From Hespellia sp. (GTDB lineage Bacteria > Bacillota > Clostridia > Lachnospirales > Lachnospiraceae), in contig JAQUUC010000029.1 in NCBI GenBank assembly GCA_028694105.1, positions 1 to 45,516 of the forward strand: a DNA stretch of 45,516 nt. Direction: 5' to 3'. Position numbers and translations under genes: made by a program. The notes below the pieces were generated by a model. The model did not search any database. It saw nothing but the letters and a program-made list of their open reading frames with translations, and was not told where the DNA came from. Below are positions 26,414 through 34,488 of the stretch, one piece after another (within the stretch, counting starts at the first letter, position 1; each line of letters starts with the position of its first letter).

Positions 26414-27247
26414 TTATCTTTTCATCTTTGTGCTCATCTTCACGTTGCCTGATTCATCCCACTCTTTTAATATTTTCATTGCTTCTGCCGCTGCCAGACA
26501 TGCTTTTTCTTCTCCGCCATTGTCACCCCAGCGATCCAGTACACGATTCGAGATAACAGAGAGAATCGCGCCCATTCTCATACCATGCAAATATCCGACT
26601 ACCAGCTGTCCTGAAGTTTCCATCTCAATATTCGTCACTCCTGCCGTCTGTAAATCAGGAACAATTTTTTCTGCAAATGACGGCCAATACCCACTTCCGT
26701 CTTCATTCAGCGGGCGTCCCTGTCCGATATAGAAAGAACCTACCGTATAGTCGAGACCCAGTCCATAACGGAAACCTAATCTCTCACAGGCTTCCATCAG
26801 AGCCATGACTACATACGTATTTGCAAATGCCGGGAACTCCGGCTCCACATAGGTGGCACTTGTTCCGTCTTTTCTGACACATGCGACCGGAATAATCAAA
26901 TCCCCTAAGTCAAACTGAGGTACAATACATCCGGTTGTTCCTACACGGATGCAGGTATGAACCCCAAGCGTATTTAATTCATGCAGACAGATTTCAGAAC
27001 TTGGTCCACCGATTCCTGTGGAAGTGCAGCCCATTTCCATTCCTTTATATTTTCCGGTTACAGTTTTATATTCTCTGTAAGAAGCTACTTCTTTCACATC
27101 TTCCCAGTTTTTTGCAATTTTAAGTGTTCTCTCCGGAGCCCCCGGCAGAATCACATACGGTGGAACATCACCCTTCTTTAGCTGCAGATGGTATACTCCT
27201 TCATTTTCAGCTTTTGGTGCTGACGCCTTATTTACCTGTTCGCTCAT
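26414..27247 (-). CDS. udp: uridine phosphorylase family nucleoside phosphorylase
   Basis: Nucleoside phosphorylase of 277 residues that would split uridine or a related nucleoside with phosphate into base and ribose (or deoxyribose) 1-phosphate. Family features are the phosphate-site block MGCTSTGIGGPSSEICLHEL, VRVGTTGC-type turn (IRVGTTGCIVPQFDLGDLII), GSFYIGQGR, and the ribose-binding NIEMETSGQLVVG, where the Met-Glu pair binds the sugar. The N-terminus of about 20 residues before HLQLKKGDVPPYVILPG is an extension. AAAGGAG precedes the start. It supplies the pentose 1-phosphate that DeoB, encoded in the same operon, isomerises. Confidence 0.9.
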   Translation of the reverse strand: MSEQVNKASAPKAENEGVYHLQLKKGDVPPYVILPGAPERTLKIAKNWEDVKEVASYREYKTVTGKYKGMEMGCTSTGIGGPSSEICLHELNTLGVHTCIRVGTTGCIVPQFDLGDLIIPVACVRKDGTSATYVEPEFPAFANTYVVMALMEACERLGFRYGLGLDYTVGSFYIGQGRPLNEDGSGYWPSFAEKIVPDLQTAGVTNIEMETSGQLVVGYLHGMRMGAILSVISNRVLDRWGDNGGEEKACLAAAEAMKILKEWDESGNVKMSTKMKR

Positions 27248-27287
27248 AGCTGTTCTCCTTTCAAGATAAAACGTTCTTTTTTATAGA

Positions 27288-27308
27288 AGCTGCCTTTCAA
27301 AGGCAGCT
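27288..27308 (-). promoter_or_regulatory. perfect hairpin between bmpA-like gene and udp
   Basis: AGCTGCCTTT and AAAGGCAGCT form a perfect 10-base stem around a single base. No T run follows on the minus strand, so it is not a normal terminator. Placed right after the binding-lipoprotein gene, it probably protects the upstream message or marks a processing point, raising that gene's share. Confidence 0.5.
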
Positions 27309-27332
27309 CCCACTCATATAACTCATTAAAAT

Positions 27333-28406
27333 TTACTGTGATACAATTCTGTCCCAGCTTGGTGTTTCTGTGTCAAATGGAACCTCTAAAGATCCATCGT
27401 CAATCTGTTTCTCAAGATCCTGAGCCTCAGATATAGCTGATTTCATTGTCTCTCCGAACTCCTCGCTTCCATCCGCAAATCTCTTAAAGGAATCCCAATC
27501 CATAAAATATCCACCATTGGTAAGATCTCGAATGCCGTGCTCTCCGCCCGGATATTCATCATTCATTAACATCTCGATTGCTTTATATACGGTATCACCA
27601 AATCCAATTCCTTCAATACCATAGAATCCATCATAAGAATCATAGTAGTCTGAAATCTCACCTGCACATAAGATACCTGCATCTTTACAAGCCTCTACCA
27701 CTCCTGCATTCGATGATCCCGAATCAGTCTGAACAACATCACAGCCTTTTGAGATCATGGCACTTGTCACTTCTTTCGCTTTTGCCGGATCCTCGTAGCT
27801 GCCTACATAAGAGAATTCAACCGTAGCATTCGGATTTGCAGCCTTAACTCCAAGCATAAATCCATTACCTTCCGCATTTGGAGTTGGTTCCTCTGCTCCA
27901 ACCACCATACCGATATGATTCGTCTTCGTCAGTTTACCTGCAATATAACCGCCCAGATAAAATGCAGCCTCACCATGGAATTCCGTATCCCACACATTGT
28001 CATATGTCTCGCTGCCATCATTGATCGTCTGGAAAACAGCAGCATACTTTGTATCCGGGTATTCTTTAGATACCAGCTTTGTAGCATCTGACATATAGCC
28101 GTAGGTTGTAACAATCATATCATATCCGGCTTTGGACATTGCACGCACATCTTCTTCGTATTTAGATGCTTCGGCAGACTCAAGTTTCTTGATCTCAACG
28201 CCAAAATCTTTTGCAGCCTTATCGGCTCCGCTTGCCAGATCATCCATCGATGCCTTATCGCCAAATTTTTGATTTACAACCAATGCAACTTTTAACTTTT
28301 CATCTCCGCTGTCTGATGTTCCCGAACTCTTTTTGTTTCCGCATCCCGCTACAAGCCCCATTACCATCATTACCGCCATCATCACTGCAACTACTCTTTT
28401 TTTCAT
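27333..28406 (-). CDS. bmpA: BMP-family nucleoside-binding lipoprotein
   Basis: Surface lipoprotein of 357 residues that binds nucleosides for the ABC importer. The signal peptide (MKKRVVAVMMAVMMVMGLVA) leads to the lipid-anchored Cys22. The mature protein has the BMP-family pattern: VALVVNQKFGDKASMDDLA, the ligand loop YDMIVTTYGYMSDATKLVS, FYLGGYIAGKLTKTNHIGMV and GCDVVQTDSGSSNAGVVEAC. It is the first transport gene in the operon and is followed by a hairpin that should stabilise its message. Naming follows family use; the precise nucleoside preference is not visible. Confidence 0.93.
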   Translation of the reverse strand: MKKRVVAVMMAVMMVMGLVAGCGNKKSSGTSDSGDEKLKVALVVNQKFGDKASMDDLASGADKAAKDFGVEIKKLESAEASKYEEDVRAMSKAGYDMIVTTYGYMSDATKLVSKEYPDTKYAAVFQTINDGSETYDNVWDTEFHGEAAFYLGGYIAGKLTKTNHIGMVVGAEEPTPNAEGNGFMLGVKAANPNATVEFSYVGSYEDPAKAKEVTSAMISKGCDVVQTDSGSSNAGVVEACKDAGILCAGEISDYYDSYDGFYGIEGIGFGDTVYKAIEMLMNDEYPGGEHGIRDLTNGGYFMDWDSFKRFADGSEEFGETMKSAISEAQDLEKQIDDGSLEVPFDTETPSWDRIVSQ

Positions 28407-28434
28407 AGATTTTCCTCTTCCTTTTCTTTTGTTT

Positions 28435-29760
28435 TTATGAAGAAAGTGCCCCGGCTATTTTTTCTGCGGCCCTCTGCACCCTTTCCATTACATTTGTCAC
28501 ATCTATTGTCAACAGACATTTATCTTTCACAATCTGTCTGCCGTCCACGAAAACATCCGTCACGTCACTTCCGGTTGCATTAAATACAATCGCAGAGGTC
28601 ACCGTTTCCCTGTCCCCAAGCAGTATGGGCTGCATATGGGGTGTTCTCGTGTCAATCAATATAAAATCAGCCTTCTTACCAGTCTCAATTGTTCCGTAAT
28701 CCTTTTCCAGGCCGAAGCATTTCGCACCATTTATTGTCGCCATATCAAGAATATCTGTTTTTTTCAGACTACGTACTCCGCTTGTCAGAGAATGCAGCAG
28801 AGACATTCCTTTCATTTCTCGGAAAATATCGTTGGAATTATTCCACATTGCGCCATCTGTGCCTAAACAAACAGTTATCCCGGCCTTTACCATTTTCGGT
28901 ATCGGAGCCGTCCCATCCTGAATTTTCATTTCGCACAATGGAGTATTGACCACCTTTGTATCAGTCACTGCAAGCTGCTCTATTTCATCGTCAGATACAT
29001 ATACCACATGGGAACCTATCATATTATCGCCAAGCAAATGGTTCTGATACAGATAATCAATTGCCGTTGTCTGATATTTTGCCTGTACAATCTCCTGTCT
29101 CCATCTATTTTCCGCAAGATGGCAGGTGATATGTATCCCCTTTTCTTCCGCAATCTTTTGAATTTTCTTCAAACGATTTGTGTCATAATCTTCTTCTGAA
29201 ACGCTGCCTAGTACAGGTATCTTTCCATTCTTTCTACAGTCACTGACATAGCTGGAAAGAAATTCCTCCGGGAGAAACTCGTCCGGCTTCGAGAAATCGA
29301 TTCGGATATCCTCCGCAAGTGCTCCGCGAATTCCGGTCTCAGACATCGCCTTAACCGACTTCTCTCCCAGTCCCCAGTACATATTCTCCATAATGAATGT
29401 CGTACCCGAAAGAAGTGCCTCGCAATAAGTAAGCTGTCTTGCAGCATACCTGTCCTCATCCTGAATCAACGAATAAAACCAGTTGGTATCTGCAAACTTC
29501 TCATTCTGCTCTAAAAGTGTCAGATCATCTCCCAGTCCCCGCGCCAGAGTCATATCACCATGACAATGACCGTTTACAAGTCCCGGCATTAAAATTTTTC
29601 CTTTTCCGTCAATCCACTTTTTGCATATATCCTTTTCGATTTTCCCTTCGAATACTTCTGCAATACGTTCTCCACTCACTGCGACCGAGCCAGTAAATGG
29701 CTTGTATCCATTGTGCGCGGAAACAATCACTGCACCCGAAATGCCCATATCATATTTCAT
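28435..29760 (-). CDS. amidohydrolase, probable nucleoside or purine deaminase
   Basis: Metal-dependent amidohydrolase of 441 residues in the group that includes adenosine-type (MTA/SAH) and cytosine deaminases. Metal ligands are His65 and His67 in LVNGHCHGDM, a later His in ITCHLAEN with the catalytic Glu, another in GSHVVYVSDDE, and the Asp in CLGTDGAMWNNSND. The outer beta-sandwich wraps both ends (VIVSAHNGYKPF and KKADFILIDTRTPHMQP). In this nucleoside operon it most likely removes the amino group from an imported purine or pyrimidine nucleoside or base before or after phosphorolysis. The exact substrate is an inference. AGGTGGAG lies directly before the start. Confidence 0.82.
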   Translation of the reverse strand: MKYDMGISGAVIVSAHNGYKPFTGSVAVSGERIAEVFEGKIEKDICKKWIDGKGKILMPGLVNGHCHGDMTLARGLGDDLTLLEQNEKFADTNWFYSLIQDEDRYAARQLTYCEALLSGTTFIMENMYWGLGEKSVKAMSETGIRGALAEDIRIDFSKPDEFLPEEFLSSYVSDCRKNGKIPVLGSVSEEDYDTNRLKKIQKIAEEKGIHITCHLAENRWRQEIVQAKYQTTAIDYLYQNHLLGDNMIGSHVVYVSDDEIEQLAVTDTKVVNTPLCEMKIQDGTAPIPKMVKAGITVCLGTDGAMWNNSNDIFREMKGMSLLHSLTSGVRSLKKTDILDMATINGAKCFGLEKDYGTIETGKKADFILIDTRTPHMQPILLGDRETVTSAIVFNATGSDVTDVFVDGRQIVKDKCLLTIDVTNVMERVQRAAEKIAGALSS

Positions 29761-29768
29761 ATCTCCAC

Positions 29769-30938
29769 CTACTGTGCCATTTTATAAATCGCTTCTACAT
29801 CATCTGCATTTAAAGTCTTTAATCCACCGATGTTGCCGAATCGACATGCATCTTCTGCCATCTTTCTGAACTTTTCATCATTCTCAACACCGATTTTTTC
29901 CAGAGAGGTCGGTGCATCCATTGATTCGAAAAATTCCCGAAGTCTCTTGATTCCTTCCAATGCTGTTTTTTCCTGATCATAAAAATCAACATCGACACCA
30001 AATACACGATTTGCAAACTGAACAAATCTCGGGATATTTTCTTTGTATACATATTCTGCCCAGCACGGGAACAACACAGAAAGTGTAGAACCATGGACTG
30101 CATTATACTGTGCACTTAACTGCGCTCCCATTGTATGTGTCGCCCAATCCTGATTCCTTCCGGTTGCCAGTAATCCATTATGTGCGACAATGGAGGTCCA
30201 CATAAGTTCTGCACGGGCATTGTAATCATTTAAATCTTTCATCAGTGCACGGGCATTTACGATAATTGACTTCATTACACCTTCACACATATAATCTGTC
30301 AGATTTACATTGACGGAGCTGGAGAAATAGCGTTCCATCACATGTGAAAACATATCTACAATACCAAATACCGTCTGTCGTTTTGGAATGGTCAGTGTCA
30401 GGTCTGGATTCATCAGTGTAAAAGCCGGTCTGATGAAATCTGCCATAACATCTGCACTTTCACCTGTCTGAGCATTTTTCAGAACACTTCCGTTGCTTCC
30501 CTCGCTTCCGGTTGCCGGCAGCGTCATCACGGTACCAACCGGTAAACTTTCTGTCGGAATTGCCTTCTTACTATAGAAGTCCCATACATCTCCATCGTAT
30601 TTTGCACCGATGGCAACAGCTTTTGCGGTATCAATAACGCTTCCTCCACCCACTGCAAGTACGCATCCGATATTCTTTTCTTTACAGAGTTCAATCCCCT
30701 TTCTTACCAGACTGACTTTGGGATTCGGTTCAACTCCGGGCAATTCATAATACTCCAGCCCCGCCGATTCCAAAGATTCTATAATTCTATCATGAAGCCC
30801 TGATTTATATGTAAAGCCATCTCCATAATGTACAAACAGGCAGCTGTCAGAAATCTTTTTAATCTCTTCTCCGCAAAGTTTGTCCGCATCTTTCTGCAGA
30901 ATAAATTTTGTCGGTGACATAAATTCAAAATGATCCAT
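29769..30938 (-). CDS. iron-containing alcohol dehydrogenase (BDH/YqhD-like)
   Basis: Group III alcohol dehydrogenase of 389 residues. The nucleotide-binding motif is VLAVGGGSVIDTAKAVAIGA and the metal site is spread over IVDMFSHVMERYF, HTMGAQLSAQYNAVHGSTLS and the upstream Asp. The whole follows NADPH-type aldehyde reductases such as YqhD and butanol dehydrogenases. The gene lies between the deaminase and deoB. Deoxyribose 5-phosphate aldolase releases acetaldehyde, and this enzyme is the obvious candidate to reduce it to ethanol while recycling reduced cofactor. That role is inferred from context. Confidence 0.9.
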   Translation of the reverse strand: MDHFEFMSPTKFILQKDADKLCGEEIKKISDSCLFVHYGDGFTYKSGLHDRIIESLESAGLEYYELPGVEPNPKVSLVRKGIELCKEKNIGCVLAVGGGSVIDTAKAVAIGAKYDGDVWDFYSKKAIPTESLPVGTVMTLPATGSEGSNGSVLKNAQTGESADVMADFIRPAFTLMNPDLTLTIPKRQTVFGIVDMFSHVMERYFSSSVNVNLTDYMCEGVMKSIIVNARALMKDLNDYNARAELMWTSIVAHNGLLATGRNQDWATHTMGAQLSAQYNAVHGSTLSVLFPCWAEYVYKENIPRFVQFANRVFGVDVDFYDQEKTALEGIKRLREFFESMDAPTSLEKIGVENDEKFRKMAEDACRFGNIGGLKTLNADDVEAIYKMAQ

Positions 30939-30945
30939 GTTCTTT

Positions 30946-32109
30946 TCACCTCTCCATTTCTTTTAAGAAAGAAGTTCCCTCTGGGAATTGATAGCCAAAA
31001 TATTCTGCAACGGTTGCAGCGATATCGGAAAATGTATCTCGTACCCCTAAGTCCACTCCTTTTTTTAAGTTCTTTCCATAAACTACAATCGGAATGTGTT
31101 CCCTTGTATGATCCGTTCCCGGTGTCGTTGGGTCGCATCCATGATCTGCTGTAATAAGAAGAATATCGTCTTCACCGAGCAGATCTATTATTTCCGGAAC
31201 AAACGTATCAAAATATTCCAATGCCTCCGCGTATCCCTGCGGATTATTTCTGTGTCCATAAAGCATATCAAAATCTACCAGATTTACAAATAAAAAACCA
31301 TCAAAATCTTCTTTGAGGAAAGAAATCGTTGCCTGAATTCCATCCTTATTATTTTTGGTGTGGTTGATTTTTGTCAGACCTCTGCGATTAAAAATATCTT
31401 CAATCTTGCCCACTCCAATTACGTCTTTTCCTTTTTTACACAGCAGATCCAAAACGGTCTCTCCCGGTGGATCCACAGAAAAATCCTTTCTGTTTTCCGT
31501 GCGATAATAATTACCGCTCTCTCCCGTAAACGGCCGGCAGATAATCCGGCTGACGGTATCGCCTCCACTCATCAGTTCCCTTGCAATTTTGCAGATTTCA
31601 TACTGCCGCTCTAACGGAATCACGCTTTCATGCATTGCAATCTGCATTAGGCTGTCTGCTGACAAATACACAATTGGATATCCGGTCTTTACATGTTCAT
31701 CTCCCAGCACTTTGATAATCTCTGTGCCGGAGGCTGGATAGTTGCCGATTACCTTCGTCCCAATCCTTCGTTCCAGTTCTTCTATGATTCTGGGAGGAAA
31801 TGATTCTCCGAATACTTTAAAAGGAGTTTTCACGGTGAGGCCTGCAATTTCAAAATGACCGTTCGTTGTATCCTTCGCCTTTGCACGCTCTCTGGCCTTT
31901 CCAAAACAGCCTTTTGGATTTTCTATGCCGCTCAGCCCTGTATCCCGGATATTGAACATTCCAAGTTCTTTCATATGCGGAATATTCAATCCTCCACGAA
32001 ACTCGTCCACATGCCTTAAGGTATTCGTTCCCACATCTCCAAATTCTGCTGCATCCGGTAATTCACCAATTCCCACGCTGTCTAATACGATGACTGTAAA
32101 TTTCCCCAT
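30946..32109 (-). CDS. deoB: phosphopentomutase
   Basis: Manganese-dependent mutase of 387 residues of the alkaline phosphatase superfamily, turning ribose or deoxyribose 1-phosphate into the 5-phosphate. The first metal site is VIVLDSVGIGELPDAAEFGD and the threonine nucleophile is in GTNTLRHV. The cap domain follows the residues VKTPFKVFGESFPPRIIEEL. Late ligands are in NLVDFDMLYGHRNNPQGYAE and ITADHGCDPTTPGTDHTREH. The start at 32109 is chosen because GAAGGAGGAAG precedes it. It joins the phosphorylase and the aldolase steps of the pathway. Confidence 0.96.
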   Translation of the reverse strand: MGKFTVIVLDSVGIGELPDAAEFGDVGTNTLRHVDEFRGGLNIPHMKELGMFNIRDTGLSGIENPKGCFGKARERAKAKDTTNGHFEIAGLTVKTPFKVFGESFPPRIIEELERRIGTKVIGNYPASGTEIIKVLGDEHVKTGYPIVYLSADSLMQIAMHESVIPLERQYEICKIARELMSGGDTVSRIICRPFTGESGNYYRTENRKDFSVDPPGETVLDLLCKKGKDVIGVGKIEDIFNRRGLTKINHTKNNKDGIQATISFLKEDFDGFLFVNLVDFDMLYGHRNNPQGYAEALEYFDTFVPEIIDLLGEDDILLITADHGCDPTTPGTDHTREHIPIVVYGKNLKKGVDLGVRDTFSDIAATVAEYFGYQFPEGTSFLKEMER

Positions 32110-32150
32110 GTCTTCCTCCTTCTTCAAGTTTCAATGAACCATTCACACTG

Positions 32151-32600
32151 TTATGACTCTTTGTTCAACAATCCGGGACCGTTGTTCTCTTCCCAGGCAA
32201 ATACTTCCCATACGTTCCCTTCAAAATCCTGAAAATACGCAGCTCTGGATCCAAAACCATAGGTAGTCGGCTCCTTGATGCAGTGAACTCCGTTTTCAAT
32301 CAATTCTTCCGAGATATCATCCACATCCTGAAGCGTATCAACTTTCACCGCAATCATAAAGTGATGGCCTTCTCCATCAATGTACTTATGATCTACAACC
32401 TCGCACAATCCTTTTTTATCCCAGAGAGTAACTGCTGTTCCATGGAATTCAAATTCTGCGTAATTAGGATTCTTTTCATCCGGCTGCAGTCGTTTTACCT
32501 GAAAACCAAATTTTTCTGTATAAAATTTCAGTGCTCCCTGAAAGTCCTTCACAAATAAACAGATATCATTGATCTTTGTTAACATTTCCAATTTACTCAT
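32151..32600 (-). CDS. VOC-family (glyoxalase fold) protein
   Basis: Small protein of 149 residues with two beta-alpha-beta-beta-beta modules. The first is ICLFVKDFQGALKFYTEKFG, with the usual length and aromatic pattern, and the second ends with YFQDFEGNVWEVFAWEE, whose Glu is a metal ligand position. HHFMIAVKV may supply another ligand. Such proteins act as lyases, dioxygenases, isomerases or binding proteins, and this one cannot be placed. It overlaps the upstream membrane-protein gene by eight bases, so it is part of the nucleoside operon. An aldehyde or sugar-phosphate isomer as substrate would fit the neighbours but is speculative. Confidence 0.75.
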   Translation of the reverse strand: MSKLEMLTKINDICLFVKDFQGALKFYTEKFGFQVKRLQPDEKNPNYAEFEFHGTAVTLWDKKGLCEVVDHKYIDGEGHHFMIAVKVDTLQDVDDISEELIENGVHCIKEPTTYGFGSRAAYFQDFEGNVWEVFAWEENNGPGLLNKES

Positions 32601-33147
32601 ACGATTGGTATTCCTCCTTAGCTTCTTTTTTCTTCCAACAGATTTCTTCCAGTCTGTTTCTGAACAAAATACTCATCCAGCCACTTGCCAACCCCAATGT
32701 ACAATACAAAAGAACAATTCCTGCGGCACAAAGCTTTGTGACTCCTTCTACATAATTCATAACTCCAAAGAACGCACCAGCTCCAATAAAGAAAACGGAA
32801 ACATTGCTGATACACCACGGTGCAAATTCAAAATACATCATAAATGGTACCACAATCAGTGCAACAATCGGAACAGCCAGGATTCCTGCTCCTGCGAAAA
32901 TATTTGACAGTATTATCATGATCACCGCAAAAAGTATCCCCAGAATATATCCCAGAAGCCCTTTCACTGCACCCTTTAGATTGCTTCCCAGCAGGAAATA
33001 CAGTGCCCATCCCTGAAATGCAATGAAGACGAAACCGCTATGTCCACCGGATGTCAGATGTGTTCCAATCAGCTGATCAATCAGTTGAAGTAAAAACGAC
33101 TGAATTCCAACATACAATGCAAATATCAGAAATTGACCTTTTTTCAT
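32593..33147 (-). CDS. DUF1097-like small membrane protein
   Basis: Integral membrane protein of 184 residues with about five transmembrane segments, beginning at residue 5 (FLIFALYVGIQSFLLQLI). The layout, with the Gly-rich segment GAVKGLLGYILGILFAVIMI and SVFFIGAGAFFGV later, looks like the DUF1097 (YcdZ-like) family. The basic, charged tail is cytoplasmic. AGGAGG precedes the start. Its place inside a nucleoside operon suggests transport or export of a small molecule such as a base, or of an aldehyde or alcohol by-product. No experiment-based function is known to me. Confidence 0.6.
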   Translation of the reverse strand: MKKGQFLIFALYVGIQSFLLQLIDQLIGTHLTSGGHSGFVFIAFQGWALYFLLGSNLKGAVKGLLGYILGILFAVIMIILSNIFAGAGILAVPIVALIVVPFMMYFEFAPWCISNVSVFFIGAGAFFGVMNYVEGVTKLCAAGIVLLYCTLGLASGWMSILFRNRLEEICWKKKEAKEEYQSYE

Positions 33148-33163
33148 TTTGCCTCCTGCCTAT

Positions 33164-34477
33164 CTACTTCTCACCATTTGCAGCATTCATAAATCTTCTC
33201 TGATAGGTAACAATTTGTGGTGCAGATGTATTCTGAGCCAAATAGCTTGGTTCTGTTGTAATTACAATTCGGTCTGTCATATCTTGGAATTCCGGTTCCG
33301 TCATCAGTTTATCAAGTTCCGGATACATTCTCGAACCTTCAATACTGCAGATGATCAGTCTTGTATCTTCCAGATTTGAGTTGCGGAGCATTCTCAGATT
33401 GTGTCTTACACCATCCAGTCCGTCAAAGCCTTCTTTTTCGTTGATCTTTCTGTATTCAACGGTTTCTCTTGCAATTCGTTCAACCAGACGCAAATCTACA
33501 TTTTTATCATCTTTTGAGAGAATATCCCATTGAACCATGAATTCTCTGAGACCTTCAAGAAAACGATCATCATATGTCTTTTGATATGCTGTCAGCATTC
33601 CGTTAATATAAGTCGTAACTCCAAATCTCTGTCTCACAAAGCTGTTAATAAAATATGGCTTGGCCTGCAACGCCATTCCTGTCTGCCATGGTTCAAACAT
33701 CAAGGTATAATTCACTCTAAACCCATGTTCCTTTAATTTCAAGGCAAGATTGTGTCCATATAAATAATCAGCTGTCGCACCCTGATTCCACCGAGTCGAA
33801 AGTTTCTTATCTCCCACCAGCAGATTGCCTACATTTCCCGCATTGATAGGTCCTGTATGTGGTACTTTGATAACCATTCTATAATCGGTAAACATTTCTC
33901 TAAAATGTTCTGCCTCTTCCAAAATCTGGCTGAAATCAGCAAATGGATCGTTTAATTCAACACTAATGTCACTTCCAGTTCCAAGAATGTTGCTGATTTC
34001 TCCCATGACCTCATCTCTGGTTTTAAACTGGTTTCCAATATTTGCTTCCGGATTATTAATAAATAAGTCATAAATAATACCCGGATTACAGGTCAGATTT
34101 CCTATCAGATTTTTGATTGGTTTCAATTCATATGGATTTGCCGTGTCTGCCGAATAAATAAATTTTGTTGCTCTTTTTTTACCGTTTTTATCATATGATA
34201 TATTTCTGACCAAATCAATTTCCAAAATCTGACATTCCTTCATGTTATAGCGAATCTCAAAACCTGCAGGAGTCTCTCCTTCCGGAACATGAAATGTGTC
34301 AATTACATCTTTAAAGCGAGCACTCGCGCCAATTTTTTTCACGCTTCCAAGAAGGAATCTGTATTCGTCAAGACTAATATTCTGATGAAGCGCTCTTCGC
34401 ACGTAGCTTTCATCCTGTGCTATAATCTGGATATCTCCTCCAACAAGAGAAGATAACGTATAATTTACTGATTGCAT
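33164..34477 (-). CDS. divergent transaldolase-family aldolase
   Basis: Protein of 437 residues with a TIM-barrel core like transaldolase. In order, Thr129-Cys130-Asn131-Pro132 (GNLTCNPGIIYDL) matches the TNP motif, Glu174 in ISVELND matches the catalytic Glu, Lys204 in RMVIKVPHTGP is at the Schiff-base position, and Asn256 and Thr258 in FRVNYTLMFE match the substrate loop. The usual serine of the SPFVGR motif is Asn in FINSFVRQRF. About 110 N-terminal residues before the barrel have no match I recognise. It lies 11 bases after deoC. It may act on a pentose or deoxypentose phosphate product, but its reaction is not known. Confidence 0.7.
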   Translation of the reverse strand: MQSVNYTLSSLVGGDIQIIAQDESYVRRALHQNISLDEYRFLLGSVKKIGASARFKDVIDTFHVPEGETPAGFEIRYNMKECQILEIDLVRNISYDKNGKKRATKFIYSADTANPYELKPIKNLIGNLTCNPGIIYDLFINNPEANIGNQFKTRDEVMGEISNILGTGSDISVELNDPFADFSQILEEAEHFREMFTDYRMVIKVPHTGPINAGNVGNLLVGDKKLSTRWNQGATADYLYGHNLALKLKEHGFRVNYTLMFEPWQTGMALQAKPYFINSFVRQRFGVTTYINGMLTAYQKTYDDRFLEGLREFMVQWDILSKDDKNVDLRLVERIARETVEYRKINEKEGFDGLDGVRHNLRMLRNSNLEDTRLIICSIEGSRMYPELDKLMTEPEFQDMTDRIVITTEPSYLAQNTSAPQIVTYQRRFMNAANGEK

Positions 34478-34488
34478 AGTATCCTCCA

